Shown here: positions 47,849 to 59,310 of the stretch, piece after piece
Position numbering within the stretch: the stretch's first letter is position 1
How the letters are laid out: each line of letters opens with the position of its first letter
The notes under the pieces: model-generated
Databases searched by the model: none
What the model was told of the DNA's origin: nothing
Seen by the model: the letters and a program-made list of their open reading frames with translations, nothing else
Position numbers and translations under genes: made by a program
Assembly: GCF_030272615.1 (NCBI RefSeq)
Contig: NC_081412.1
Span: forward strand, 141,464,747 to 141,528,746
DNA from: Cryptomeria japonica
Lineage: Eukaryota; Streptophyta; Pinopsida; Cupressales; Cupressaceae
Reading direction: 5' to 3'
DNA length: 64,000 nucleotides

Positions 47849-48215
47849 TGCCTTTCCCCCTTTTTTCGATGAATGTTCATAGTGGCAGTGTTAATTATTT
47901 AATTTAATAGTCATATCATACTAACAGGACATAGATTATGGGTTGTTTTTTAGAACAATAATAGAAACAAGAGAGGAAATATCAGAGCCAAGATTAGGAA
48001 TTCCAATGATTTTGAGGGAAATATGGGAGGGAACAAAAAGAGGTTTGAACCAACTTCTTGCTCGGATTGGAAGAAGAACAAAGAGGTTTGGGAGATTCTT
48101 CAAGAGGGTGGCTTAAATGTTTTCATGGAGAGGGTCTGCGGCAAAGACCCTATAGTTACCAAGCATTTCATAAAGAATTGGAAGAATGGCAAGGTTCTGA
48201 TTGGCACCCAAATGA
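47848..48215 (+). pseudogene. LINE-C ORF3, 5' piece
   Basis: The ORF2 stop overlaps an ATG at 47848-47850. One frameshift later the conserved region starts MGGNKKRFEPTSCSDWKKNKEVWEILQEGG (48023). It lines up with MGGKRVRYELDKPDKLKNDPTVWNLCMEGG in LINE-B and MGGNLNKNEPSGCEHWKSERKVW in LINE-A. Copia-E interrupts the frame after 48215, and the same frame resumes at 54893 past one target-site copy. Confidence 0.75.
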
Positions 48216-49274
48216 TGTTAGGTCCTAGGGACAACTGAGAAGGGGGGGGTGAGTCAGTTGTCCTAAAATATTAAACCAAAAACCACTTAAACAAATTATT
48301 GTTTAATACCGGTGAAATAGTCTGTGATACCGGTGAAACAAATTAACTGATAAATGCAATACCAGTAAAGATTAATGTATGAAACTAAAAGACAAAATCA
48401 TCCATAACACATAACACCAATATTTGTACGTGGAAACCCTGTAAGGGGAAAAACCACGGTGGGAAACCTTACCCACAATCAGATGATACTACTGTAGATA
48501 GTAAGTGTACATAAACGGGGTCTGCACACGCAGAAAGGCCAACTACCTAGAGTTCACTGCTCAAACACAAATGGGAGTCACACTGACTACAATTGGATGG
48601 TTAAATCCAATAAGAATGTACTTCTTAAAATAACATCTTCATATGCTAGATTTAGTACTGGTATAATGCTGATATGCTTTCACAAAACCCTAGCTTTACC
48701 TTCAAATGATGTCTTCATGTATAGCTCTACTAAATCTCGCATATACCTTCACACACAACCTTCTTTGCATTCCACATTCGATCTTACATTTAAGATCTTA
48801 AATTTATACCATGACCTAAGACCAATTATAGTAGGTCGGCTCTATAAGATTTTACATTAAAATCATTTTACAAATAATACAATATCCGATTGAACATGTC
48901 ATCTCAATGCATTTACAATATTAATTAATTATCTCCATAGCATGCCATGCTGATCTAGAAAAGTTAAACCTGTCGGTGTAACCCTAGATAACTCTGGACC
49001 TATTTGCCGGTAAAAGAAAATATGCAAATATGAATAAGCTGATAAACATCTTTCCAAGATACGATGTCCATACAATGTCTTTGACATTACCAAGTATTTT
49101 CCATGCCATTCCAAGTGTCGGTGATCACTGTATCCTGCCGGTGAACCATATATCGGTGATTGTGCATTAGTCACTTGCTTGCCGGTGAATGTTGCTAGAT
49201 CTCCAGTGTACCAGAGTTGATAAGTGTTTAGTAGGTGTTGACATCAATGACAAAACCATACCAAAATACCAACA
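48216..49274 (-). repeat. Copia-E 3' LTR (1,059 bp)
   Basis: TGTTAGGTCC to ATACCAACA on the plus strand. It contains many CCGGT/CCGGTG words; differences from the 5' LTR cluster at their CpG. Confidence 0.95.
48229..48263 (-). other. U5 hairpin with G/C-run loop in Copia-E LTR
   Basis: GGACAACTGA (48229-48238) and TCAGTTGTCC (48254-48263) are perfect 10-bp complements around a 15-base loop holding eight G (C in the transcript). It lies at the U5 end of the LTR, next to the primer site in the 5' copy. Confidence 0.8.
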
Positions 49275-49276
49275 AT

Positions 49277-49288
49277 CTCCCCCTTTGG
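49277..49288 (-). promoter_or_regulatory. Copia-E polypurine tract
   Basis: On the minus strand CCAAAGGGGGAGA lies two bases before the 3' LTR. A second copy of the purine motif (CAAAGGGGGAGA) is near 49471-49482. Confidence 0.82.
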
Positions 49289-49668
49289 CATTGATGGCAA
49301 CACAAGATGGAAAAACCATCGAAGTGCCAAAATAGAAATGCCAAATACCAAAGACCAACAATCTCCTAAAAAGATTATTACTGAGTTCAGAAAACAAAAA
49401 TAAACAATCTCTCCCCCTAGGAGTAACATGTGTCTTTCTGTGTTTCTTTCTGTTTTTTTCCATACTAATCTCTCCCCCTTTGACATCAAATGCCAAAGTT
49501 ACAACAAAATATCATTTATATGTAAAATACCAATTGTTAGGTTCACATACAAAATACCAACTATGTTCAATATACCAACTACTCCCCCTGAGAAGTAGCT
49601 TCCTCATCAAAGCCAGATTAAGAGTATATCTCTGTTAATTTTGTCGGTTGATGACAGACATCAACTCT

Positions 49669-51255
49669 CTAAGTATCTACCGGTGGGGGTATGACCCCAA
49701 GCTGTTCTCTTAGATTTTCAAAAGTTTCCTTAGGTAGAGGTTTAGTGAAAATATCTGCAATCTGCTCTTTAGTATTTACATAAACTAGTTTGACTTGTTT
49801 TGCTTCAACATTTTCTTTCAGAAAGTTCAACTTGATAGAAACATGTTTAGTATTAGAATGTAGTACTAGATCCTTGGATATATCAATTGCTACAGTGTTA
49901 TCACAATAGCTAGTTATAGGTTCCTTGCAATTCACCTTTATGTCCTTCAACATTTGTTTAAGCCATAATACCTGTGTACAGTTTGTTGCTGCTGCAACAT
50001 ATTCTGATTCTGCTATTGATAAAGATGTGCATCTCTATTTCTTGCTTAACCAAGAAATTAATCTGCTTCCAAGGAAAAATGCTCTGTCGGTGGTGCTTTT
50101 CATGTCATCTACATCTCTTGCCCAATTTGCATCTGTATATGCACATAATTCAAAGTTGTCATCTCTAGGATACCATAATCTAAGATTTGTAGTGCCTTAT
50201 AAGTACCAAAAAATCCTTTTTACTGCTGATTCATGATTTTCCCTAGGATTACTTTGAAATCTTGAAATAATACATACTGCATTCATAATAGCTGGTCTTG
50301 TTTATGTTAAATATAGTAAACCTCCTATCATAGATTTGTACCTGGTTGGATTAACAGGTGTTGATTCAGTTCTTATTGATAATTTGTCATTTGTAGTCAT
50401 AGGTGTATTTACCGGTTTAGAGTTTTCCATCCCAAATTTCTTTAGTAGCTCTTTTAAGTATTTTGATTGACTCAAGAATATACCACTGTCAATCTGAGAA
50501 ATCTGCAATCCTAAAAAGAATTTTACTTCTCCTATCATAGACATTTCAAATTCTTGCTGCATTTTGATAGAAAAGTCTTCACATAATCCATCTTCTCCTC
50601 CAAAGATTATATCATCAACAAAAACTTCTATAACCAAGATGTCATCATCAGTTACTTTATAGTATAAATTACTGTCTACATTACCTTTAGAAAAACCAAT
50701 CTCCAAAAGATACTTATCTAATCTTGCATACCAAGCTCTTGGAGCTTGCTTCAATCCATACAAAGCTTTCTTTAACCTACAAACCATATCTTTGTCTTCT
50801 GTTAAAGAAAATCCTTCAGGTTGTTCAATGTAAACCTCTTCTTCAAGAATTCCATTAAAAAATGCACATTTAATATGCATCTGATATACTTTGTAATTTT
50901 TATGAGTTGCAAAAGCAAAAAATAATCTAACTACCTCAATTCTAGCTACCAGTGCAAAGATTTCATTGTAATCAATTCCTTCCTTTTGAGAATATCCCTT
51001 ACACACTAGTCTTGCTTTATTTCTGATTATTTTACCATCTTCATTAAGTTTTTTTCTAAAGACCCATTTGGTTCCAATAACATTTTTATCTTTAGGCCGG
51101 GGAACTAATGTCCAAGTGTTATTCTTCTCAATTTTCTCTAATTCTTCTTCCATAGCTTTAATCCAAAATTTGTCTTCACATGCCTCATTAATTGATGATG
51201 GTTCAATTTGAGAAATAAGACATACCTCTTCATTTTCCAATCTTCCTCTTGTCAT
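49669..51255 (-). pseudogene. Copia-E reverse transcriptase and RNase H tract
   Basis: The RT region (51255-50302) shows NTWTLVPRPKDKNVIGTKW, GIDYNEIFALVARIEVVR, HIKCAFFNGILEEEVYIEQPEGF, YGLKQAPRAWY and the catalytic FVDDIIFG. The RNase H end (49953-49669) shows DNTVAIDISKDLVLHSNTKHV and the terminal ADIFTKPLP. This is the standard Copia order after integrase. Broken fossil. Confidence 0.92.
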
Positions 51256-51428
51256 AACTCCTCTATATTTATTTCCACATCTTGATCTTCAAAATGATTC
51301 AATCTTACATACTGAGGTGTCTTTGCTTGCTATTGTTCCTCAGTTACTATGGAATTTTCAGATGATGCCGGTGTAACTAGATCTTCATTCTATGCTAGTG
51401 GATTTAGTGTAGATTCATTTGACAGAAT

Positions 51429-52382
51429 TTATGTTGCCAGTTCATAATCCATATACCTTAAAGTTCCTCTAAATTGTTCATCAATCTTTACATTTGTGCT
51501 TTCAACAATTTTCTGCAATCTTTTGTTAAAACATCTATATGCTTTTCTCTTAGATGAATAACCAAGAAATATTCCTTCATCACTTCTAGGATCAAATTTT
51601 CCAATATACTCATCTCTTCTAATATAGCATTTGCTTCCAAAAATTCTTAAATCTTTAAGAGTAGGAATAATACCAAACCATAGTTCATGAGGGGTCTTAC
51701 CGGTTTCACCTTTGATGTGAACTTTGTTGAATGTATAGACCACTGTGCTTACTACCTCTCTCCAATATATATGTGGTAAGTTTTCTTCTGATAACATACT
51801 TCTTGTTGCATCCAAGATAGTTTTGTTTTTTCTTTCAACAACTCCATTCTATTCTAGTGTCCGAGGTGTTGATAGTTGTCTTCTGATTCCATTCACTTCA
51901 CAGAATGCATTGAATTCCTTAGATGTGAATTCAGCTCCTTGATCTGATCTTAAACATTTGATTTTCTTACCGATTTCATTTTCAACCATTGCTTTGAACA
52001 GTTTAAACTTTCCAAGTGCTTCTGATTTTTCTCTGAGAAAAGTAACCCATCACATTCTAGAATAGTCATCTATGATTAGCATGAAATATCTATCACCTTG
52101 CAAGATTTTAGTTCTATCTAGACCACATAAATCAATATGAATTAAATCAAGATCATTGTTTGATTTCTCTAGAATACTTTTAAAACTAGCTCTAACCTGT
52201 TTTCCAAATTGACATTCCTTACACACTGTGTTGTGAGTTTTGACAATTTTAGGTAAATCTCTAATTGCCTTAGTAGTACTGATTTTTACCATGCAATCAA
52301 AATTTACATGATAAAGTCTCTTATGCCATAACCAACTTTCATCAATGTGTGCAATCAAACATGTCTTTTCACTGTTATTCAA
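51429..52382 (-). pseudogene. Copia-E integrase tract
   Basis: It shows SWLWHKRLYHVNFDCMVK and CKECQFGKQ (zinc-binding region), then the catalytic core (HIDLCG, YFMLIIDDYSRM), then a C-terminal region (VVYTFNKVHIKGETGKTPHELWFG, GSKCYIRRDEYIG, GIFLGYS). It is nearly colinear with the Copia-F integrase. Broken fossil. Confidence 0.9.
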
Positions 52383-52403
52383 ATGAAAGATATTACCTCT
52401 AGT

Positions 52404-53786
52404 CTAATTACTGGTTGCAATTTCTAAACCAGTTCTATTCATAATTTTGCATTTACCATTTTTGAATTGTAACTGAAATCCCTTCTCAACTAATTGACCA
52501 ACACTCAAAAGTTTATTCTTTAAACCTTCAACATAGTAAACATTGTCAGTGTTATGCTTACCATCAAGAGATATTGAACCCTTACCTTTAATTGAACAAG
52601 CTTTGTCATCACCAAATCTTACTAGACCTTCATTATATTCTTGAAAGTTCAAGAATTTGCTTTTGTCACCAATCATGTGATGTGAGCTTCCTGAATCAAT
52701 GATCCATTCATCCTTCACTTCAATTTTTGCTACCAAGGCCTGTTCTACCGGTTGCACTGCAGGTGCCGGTTGATCTTTTGTTATAGCAACAAAAACCCAT
52801 CCCTTGTCTGTCGAATCTTCATCAGAATCATCTGTTACTCCTTCATCAACAACATAACAAGATTTGTCCTTATTTTTCTTGAATCTGTATTTCTGATATT
52901 CAGGATTAGGCTTGTATGTTCTTCTAGCTTCTTCTCTTAACCTAGCATGTCTATCAGGGCATCTTGAACCCACATGACCAATCTTATTGTAGTTAAAACA
53001 TTTAAAGGGTGCTTTACCTTCATACTTACTTCCCACTGGACCTTTAGGCATCTTTCTTGCAAAGAGTGCTTCAAGTTCTTCAAGTTCTCTTGTATAAAAG
53101 GCTTTCCAATCAGATTTGTCAAATGATGATGCAGATGATGTAGATGCTTTGAAAGCTAAATCTGTCTTTATAGTAGTAACAGGACCAAATTCCTCAATTT
53201 CAAAGGCTGATATTTTTCCAATCAATGTATCCCTAGTTACTGATGTGTTAGGCATTGTTCTAAGTTCATTTATTGCAGTAACCTTCATTTTGTATGTCTG
53301 TGGCAAACCTCTTAAAACTTTTGAAACAATTTCATCTTCACTTAAGGTTCCTCCACAACATTTAATACCCAAAGCAATTTCATTTACTCTTTCCATAAAA
53401 GCAAAAATTCTTTCATCTTCTTCCATTTTCAGACTTTCATACCTGACCCAGAAGCTTTCACATTTTGCAATTGTGGAATCTCCTTCATTTAGTGTTTCCA
53501 AATGATCCCATATAGCTTTAGCAGTAGACCTATCTGGTAGTCCCATGATTTGCTGATTTGATAATGCGCTCAGAAGTGTTTCTCTTGCCTTGCAATCATT
53601 TTCTTCATCTTTAGTCAGATTTGGAGGATTTGGTTGAGTTGTAGTAGGAGTAGTATATCCATTCTTTGTAACCTCCCAAATATCCTTTCCAATATAGTTC
53701 AGATGTGTCTCCATTCTGATCTTCCATATTCCATAGTTAGTTCCATAGAGTTTAGGACTATCCTTCCTGAAATGGTTGCTAGACAT
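52404..53786 (-). CDS. Copia-E gag-protease frame (460 codons)
   Basis: This is the longest open frame in the window, starting at ATG 53786-53784 (MSSNHFRKDSPKLYGTNY), 46 bases after the primer site. The gag core has IWDHLETLNEGD and GIKCCGGTLSEDEIVSKVLRGLP. A zinc-knuckle region lies near residues 260-275, an acidic linker follows, then the retropepsin motif WIIDSGSSHHM near residue 365 and a flap-like FGDDKACSIKGKGSI region. Gag would form the particle and the protease would process it. It belongs to a fossil element. Confidence 0.88.
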   Translation of the reverse strand: MSSNHFRKDSPKLYGTNYGIWKIRMETHLNYIGKDIWEVTKNGYTTPTTTQPNPPNLTKDEENDCKARETLLSALSNQQIMGLPDRSTAKAIWDHLETLNEGDSTIAKCESFWVRYESLKMEEDERIFAFMERVNEIALGIKCCGGTLSEDEIVSKVLRGLPQTYKMKVTAINELRTMPNTSVTRDTLIGKISAFEIEEFGPVTTIKTDLAFKASTSSASSFDKSDWKAFYTRELEELEALFARKMPKGPVGSKYEGKAPFKCFNYNKIGHVGSRCPDRHARLREEARRTYKPNPEYQKYRFKKNKDKSCYVVDEGVTDDSDEDSTDKGWVFVAITKDQPAPAVQPVEQALVAKIEVKDEWIIDSGSSHHMIGDKSKFLNFQEYNEGLVRFGDDKACSIKGKGSISLDGKHNTDNVYYVEGLKNKLLSVGQLVEKGFQLQFKNGKCKIMNRTGLEIATSN

Positions 53787-53832
53787 TGGATCTCCTCAAG
53801 CTGTTAAGCTTCTGCAAAAAGAGGACTTGGTT

Positions 53833-53841
53833 CTGATACCA
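53833..53841 (-). promoter_or_regulatory. Copia-E primer binding site
   Basis: TGGTATCAG on the minus strand, two bases after the 5' LTR terminus; complementary to initiator tRNA-Met. Confidence 0.88.
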
Positions 53842-53843
53842 AT

Positions 53844-54892
53844 TGTTAGGTCCCGAGGACAACTAAGAGGGGGGGGTGAATCAGTTGTCTTAAAATATTA
53901 AACCAAAAACCACTTAAAAAAATTAATGTTTAATACCGATGAAACAAATTAACTGATAAATGCAATACCGGTAAAGATTAATGCATGAAACCAAAAGACA
54001 AAATCATCCACAACACATAACACTAATATTTGTACATGGAAACCCTGTAAGGGGAAAAACCATGGTGGGAAACCTTACCCACAATCAGATGATACTACTA
54101 CAGATAGTAAGTGTACATAAATGGGGTCTGCACATGCAGAAAGGCCAACCGCCTAGAGCTCACTGCTCAAACACAAATGGGAGTCACACTGACTACAATT
54201 GGATGGTTAAATCCAATAAGAATGTACTCCTTAAAAGAACATCTTCATATGCTAGATTCAGTACCAATGTAATGCTGATATCCTTTCAAAAAACCCTGGC
54301 TTTACCTTCAAATGATGTCTTCATGTATAGCTCTGCTAAATATCGCATATACCTTCACACACAACCTTCTTCGCATTCCACATTCAATCTTACATTTAAG
54401 ATCTTAAATTTATACCATGACCTAGGACCAATTATAGTAGGTCAGCTCTATAAGATTTTACATTAAAATCATTTTACAAATAATACAATATCCGATGCAA
54501 TAAATGATTGAACATGTTGTCTCAATGCATTTACTATATTAATTAATTATCTCCATAGTGTGCCATGCTGATCTGGAAAAGTTAAACCTACCAGTGTAAC
54601 CCTAGATAGCCTTGGACCTATTTGCCAGTAAAAGCAAATATGCAAATATGAATAAGCTGATAAACAACTTTCCAAGATACGATGTCCAGACAATGTCTTC
54701 GACATTACCAAGTATTTTCCATGCCATTCCAAGTGTCGGTGATCACTGTATCCTATCGGTGAACCATATACCAGTGACTGTGCATTAGTCACTTGCTTGT
54801 CAGTGAATGTTGCTAGATCTCCAATGTACTAGAGTTGATAAGTGTTTAGTAGGTGCTGACATCAATGACAAAACCATACCAAAATACCAACA
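53844..54892 (-). repeat. Copia-E 5' LTR (1,049 bp)
   Basis: TGTTAGGTCC to ATACCAACA. Aligned with 48216-49274 throughout apart from two short indels (about 24 and 14 bases). Confidence 0.95.
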
Positions 54893-56328
54893 GATGATGA
54901 TGGTTGATGAAGATATCATTGCAAAAGCTACGAGGATGGTGAAAGATGGTATTAAGTTCTAGAGAGATCAAAGTGTTTCTAATAAGGCAACAGATAGATT
55001 TCCTATCATGGATGGCGAAAAAAAGAAATTGGTGAAGGTGGATAACTCCTACCACTCCCCCAAGTGTATCTATAGACCATGGAGGTTTTTGTTGTTTTCT
55101 ACCATAACCTACATTAATCTAGATGGAAGATTCATGAGGGCTTATAGGCACCATTTCGGGCTGCTCAACCTCTTCCGCCATGGTGAAAAGGTAAGTCTGC
55201 CCTATTATTTAGCTTGTTCTATAAATCATACCATTAAAGAAATGCAAAAAGACCCTCAGGGTGACCATGCTCTTCATCAGAGTCTTATGTTTTTAGTTTA
55301 CAAATTGTAGAAAGGGAAATCCATTGAGAAACCCATTAGAGGTAAAAATACCAAGGATGATGACACAAAAAGTGAGTATAGTGGTTTCAACTTCGACTCT
55401 GAAACTAAAGGTGAGTCTGAGGATCTCAGCAAAAAGGGGAGGACTAAGGGGAAAAGAAAGAGGATTGTTGTTGATTCTAACCTCTCAAACTCCGAGGATG
55501 AGTCCTTTGATGAGAAATTCATCAAAAGCAAGAAAGGAAAGGGAATAGGAAAACAAACCCAGAGGAACAAGAATACCCGTATGGGGACTAAAAAGTTAAA
55601 AAGGAAGATATTGATAGCTTCTGATGAGGATGCAGAGGTGTAAAAAAATGACAATATGAGGAGGAGGATGAGATTCTGGATGTGGATTGTGGTGAGGACA
55701 TGAGTACTCAAGGATTGTAGAATGAGGGCCAAGAGAATAAAATGGGAAATCCTAACGACTGTCATGGGGATAATGATAGTATTAAGGGATTTTGTGAAAC
55801 TATCAGCAAAATTGTGAAAGATATCAACAACCTGAAGAATGATATTAATGTTATCAAAAATGCTATGATAGGCAAGAAGCCTCTTTCTGAAACATTAAAG
55901 AATTAGTGGTTGCTATCAACAATGTTGAAGCTATGGAGGCCATGGTTGGTAAAATTCTTGAAACAAAAAAGAAGGTTAAGGAAATAGAAGGGAATAGAGA
56001 GGCGAACGGGCTAGAAACTACCATGAACAACCTGGTCAATAGAGTCGACAAGATGGAATTAACTATGAAGAGGATTGCCGAACATAATTTCTAGATTCTT
56101 AAGGCCTCTGTGGATAATATGAATATTCTGATTAACAGATATGATAACATTAAAGACAAGGAGGGTGACAAGGACCAAATGGAGAAAAAGGGCCATGAGA
56201 AGAGAACAAGGGCCAACACTAGGAATCAGGGTGATATCAAGGGACGAGAGCTAGATGAATTGAAGAACTCTGTAGACAACATGAAGTAGATGGAAATTCA
56301 TGCAGAAGATATTATGAAAAATATTTAG
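54893..56328 (+). pseudogene. LINE-C ORF3, 3' piece
   Basis: It continues DEDIIAKATRMVKDGIKF, then YRPWRFLLFSTITYINLDGRF, then HHFGLLNLFRHGEKVSLPYYLACSINHTIKE..ALHQSLMFLVYKL (55150-55308), the best-conserved ORF3 block. Basic clusters follow (KGKRKR, KKGKGIGK, KKLKRK; 55440-55600) with acidic patches between them, then a coiled-coil tail (KKKVKEIEGNREA, QILKASVDNMNILIN-like at 56095-56130) up to TAG 56326-56328. Stops and at least one frameshift occur near 55,640-55,900. Confidence 0.78.
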
Positions 56329-56528
56329 CTGTCTCTATCTTTGTCTTTGTCTTTGTGTTGTCCTTTTGCTATCCTTTAGCTGTCTTTGTGTGGCTTTCTG
56401 TGTTTTGGTTGGGAACTATTTTTTGTTTGGGTGATCAAGCATGATTTTCTTCCACTTTAATGCTTTATCTTTCTCCTGATATGTATTAAGGTTCGGGTTC
56501 CTTTCAAAAACCTATTTTTACTTAATCA

Positions 56529-56547
56529 AAACAAGGCAAGGTTGGTT
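56529..56547. repeat. LINE-C target-site duplication, right copy
   Basis: AAACAAGGCAAGGTTGGTT, following the LINE 3' terminus TTAATCAAA. Copia-D RT sequence resumes here. Confidence 0.92.
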
Positions 56548-57462
56548 TGAAAAGGGTATTCAAAAGAATAAGGTGAAGACTATGGTGAAACCTTTACACT
56601 GGTGGCAAGACTTGAAGGTGTTCAAATGTTGCTTGCCTTTGCTGCTTTTAAAGGATTTAAGGTATGTCAGATGGATGTTAAATCAACTTTTTTGAATGGT
56701 ATCTTGGAAGAAGAAGTATATATAGAACAATCAGATGGTTTTGCATTGATTGAAGATGAAAATATGGTTTGCAAACTACACAAGGCACTATATGGATTGA
56801 AGCAAGCTCCAAAAACATGGTTTGAAAGATTACATGTGCATCTGATCAAGATAGGATTCCAAAGAACCAGTGAAGATAGTAATATATATTTGAAGACTGA
56901 TGGAGACAAAATGTTACTTGCTAAGTTTTTTGTTGATGATATAATATTTGGCTAGAAATGTTGATGACTAGAAAAGCACAACTGGTGGAGCTTTCTTTGA
57001 TATAATATTTGGCTGGAAATGATGATGATCGGAAAAGCACAACCGATGGAGCTTTCTTTTTAGGAGAAACATTGGTGTCTTGGATAAGCAATAAACAATA
57101 TTGTATTCCACAATCTATAGCTGAAGCAAAATATGTGGCAGCATCAATGAATTGCACTTAGACTATATGGATGAGACATATTTTGGAAGGTTTTAAGGAA
57201 GACATGTCTGAACTAGTGACTATTCATTGTGATAACACTAGTGCTATTAATATTTCAAAAAATCATGTATTATATGCAAGAACAAAGCACATTGAGTTGA
57301 AATATCACTTCCTAAGGGAAAGAGTACATGAGAACAAAGTAAAAATGGAGTATGTGTCTAGCAAAGAGTAGTTAGAAGATATATTCACTAAACCTTTGCC
57401 TAAGACAACCTTTTATTATCTTAGAGGTAGATTAGGGGTTGTACCACTGTACAAGATCAACT
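56548..57462 (+). pseudogene. Copia-D reverse transcriptase and RNase H remainder
   Basis: RT motifs resume after the LINE: TFTLVARLEGVQMLLAFAAFKGFKV, QMDVKSTFLNGILEEEVYIEQ, YGLKQAPKTWFERL and FVDDIIFG near 56930-56950. RNase H motifs follow at about 57030-57440: SWISNKQYCIPQSIAEAKYVAAS, HCDNTSAINISKN, ARTKHIELKYHFLRERV, DIFTKPLPK. The tract belongs to the same element as 38963-41725. Broken fossil. Confidence 0.9.
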
Positions 57463-57761
57463 AATATGACAGTGATGTATAATTTAGGTGAATTCATTGA
57501 ATATCTTTCAGTTTTAGATGGATGTGAAGTGGGCTACTCCTCAAGGGGAGAAGCTACGATGAGATAAGTAGAGATGAAGACAATAGAGGTATTTCCACCT
57601 TTGGTATTGTTGTCAAAGGGGGAGAAGAATTAGTTGAAGATCAACCATGAGAAGAAGAACTAGATAACTGACAGAAGAGGAGATGTTGAGAAGGATGAGA
57701 AAGTACATAACAGATTAGTTTAGTTCAACATGATGAGGTTTTTTAGTGTTGCCATCAATGC

Positions 57762-57771
57762 CAAAGGGGGA
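57762..57771 (+). promoter_or_regulatory. Copia-D polypurine tract
   Basis: CAAAGGGGGA lies just before the 3' LTR start at 57775. A second purine motif, CAAAGGGGGAGA, is at 57614-57625, about 148 bp upstream. Confidence 0.8.
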
Positions 57772-57774
57772 TAA

Positions 57775-59214
57775 TGTTGGCATATTCATATAACTATTGA
57801 TGATATTGATGAATCGGTATAAGGATTGTTGGTGATGATATAGTTGAGATGTTATTTGATGACTTGATGATTAGTTTGTGTTGTCATTGATGGCAACTAT
57901 GGTTATATTGTTCTATCATATTATCTAAGTTGTCTATGATTGACCAGAAAGCTATGGAATGAACTTGACAGTTAACTGGCAAATAGGACTTTAATTGGTA
58001 AATGTGAAACTATGTTATGCTTAAGTAATTGGATCTAGAGATTGATAAATAATTTGGTGTTGTGGTTTGGAATATGTGTTGGTAACATTGTAATGAGGTT
58101 ATGACCCGAACCACATCATGTTTTGGCTACCAAAAGTCATGTTTGTGATTACTGATGTATTTTCTATAGGGTTTTAGTAGGGTTTAAGAACTGATATTCA
58201 AATCTTATAACCGGTAATGATTTTGAGTTTGGCGGTGTATTACATTATGTTTGTAAGATGGCGATGATGTGGCTGAATCCACATGAAGTGATAAGATAAT
58301 ATTTTGGCGCGATCAAAGAAAAAATTTCTTGGGAATGAGCGAAGTGCTTAGTGGAATGAGCTAAGGGTTTGAAAGTGTATCAGATCAATGTACGATGATC
58401 ATTCAATGGCTGAAATTGATTTGTAATTGATTGTAATGATCCATATGATGATTTGTAATGACTTATAAATATTTTTAATGATCTATGATGTAAATCTTAG
58501 TGTTTTGTAACTGACTAAGTTGTAAAGTCTATTTAGGGTAAGTTTGTGATGATTTACTATGTTGGTGATCAAAAGAAGAGTGTGTGGCTGAACTACTGTG
58601 TCTGCAAGAGAGAATCATATTGGAATAGAAAGGGATTTGTACAAGCAAGCAGAGATTTCTATTTTCAGATCATACATCTGGTGTTCCCTAATAGTTGCAA
58701 CAGACTCAAAATCCCTTAATCGGGTAGGTTCAGATAGGCATGATTGTATAAATTTCTTCGCCAGCTGACTCATTATCTTGGGTTCTAAATCCTTTCACAT
58801 GGTTACTCCTAATAGAGTAAATCTCCTAAGAGTGTTTTCTCCTAACAGGGCATATTTGTAAGCTCCTAACCGGGCTAGGCTCCTAACAGGGTGCATTCCA
58901 AAAGAGTACAAAAATCTTGTGGGTACCAGTTCCCACCATAGTTTTTCCCATTTGGTTTTCCATGTGAAAATCATGGTGTTCATTTGTTGATTGATTTCTT
59001 ATGTGTTGATTTGATATCTTTCTATTGCATGCATGTTGATGAACACTTAGAAGAATAGTTTGATAAATCTAATTAGCAGTATGATTTTAGTTATTACCGG
59101 TACTATTTATGAGTTGTTTTGAAAGAAGTTTTTGGTGGTTACTAAATTTTTTAAGTTTACTATTATTACTAATTCACCCCCCTCTCTGTAATAACTGGTT
59201 CCTCACAAATAACA
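57775..59214 (+). repeat. Copia-D 3' LTR (1,440 bp)
   Basis: TGTTGGCATATTCA to CTCACAAATAACA. It matches 37472-38894 at roughly 90-92% by eye. The C-rich U5 loop is framed by TTATTAC and GTAATAA, a 7-bp perfect pairing. Confidence 0.95.
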
Positions 59215-59217
59215 ATT

Positions 59218-59310
59218 ATATGTATGTATGTATGTAGATACAAATATGTATATATGTATAGATATGTATATGTGTGTTTATATATGCATACATACATACA
59301 TAGAAACATA
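59218..59310. repeat. (TATG)n / (CATA)n microsatellite
   Basis: A run of ATGT/TATG units is followed by CATA units, so the two arms are partly self-complementary. It begins directly at the Copia-D right flank, so the element landed in or beside it. Confidence 0.85.

Larger units (their letters stand above)
48216..54892 (-). mobile_element. Copia-E: complete-length Ty1/Copia element inserted in LINE-C ORF3 (6,677 bp)
   Basis: Two LTRs (1,059 and 1,049 bp) flank gag-protease, integrase, RT and RNase H on the minus strand. Flanking 5-mers are AATGA (48211-48215) and GATGA (54893-54897), four of five matching. By hand I count about 68 substitutions in about 1,025 aligned LTR positions (6-7%), with transitions outnumbering transversions by about five to one. 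It looks structurally whole but its frames are broken in roughly five to ten places. Age is tens of millions of years at slow gymnosperm rates, less at faster rates. Same family as Copia-F. Confidence 0.94.
41726..56528 (+). mobile_element. LINE-C: LINE with DUF4283, EN, RT, RNase H and ORF3, split by Copia-E
   Basis: Two pieces, 41726-48215 and 54893-56528, make an element of about 8.1 kb around the Copia-E insertion. Ends are set by a 19-bp target-site duplication in Copia-D. The first ORF1 ATG is 21 bases from the 5' end. The 3' terminus is CCTATTTTTACTTAATCAAA, aligning base for base with LINE-A over about 30 bases. LINE-A and LINE-C are the same or sister families. Several frameshifts and stops are present, so it is dead. 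Confidence 0.92.
37472..59214 (+). mobile_element. Copia-D: LTR retrotransposon split by LINE-C
   Basis: Two LTRs of 1,423 and 1,440 bp flank gag, protease, integrase, RT and RNase H tracts in Copia order. Flanking 5-mers are GTTAT (37467-37471) and ATTAT (59215-59219), four of five matching. LINE-C (41726-56528) lies within the RT region. Without it the element is about 6.9 kb. The LTRs differ at about 32 of the first 400 bases by my count (about 8%), the oldest measurable insertion here. The pol region downstream of the LINE is shorter than in Copia-E. Broken fossil with well over ten interruptions. Confidence 0.92.
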
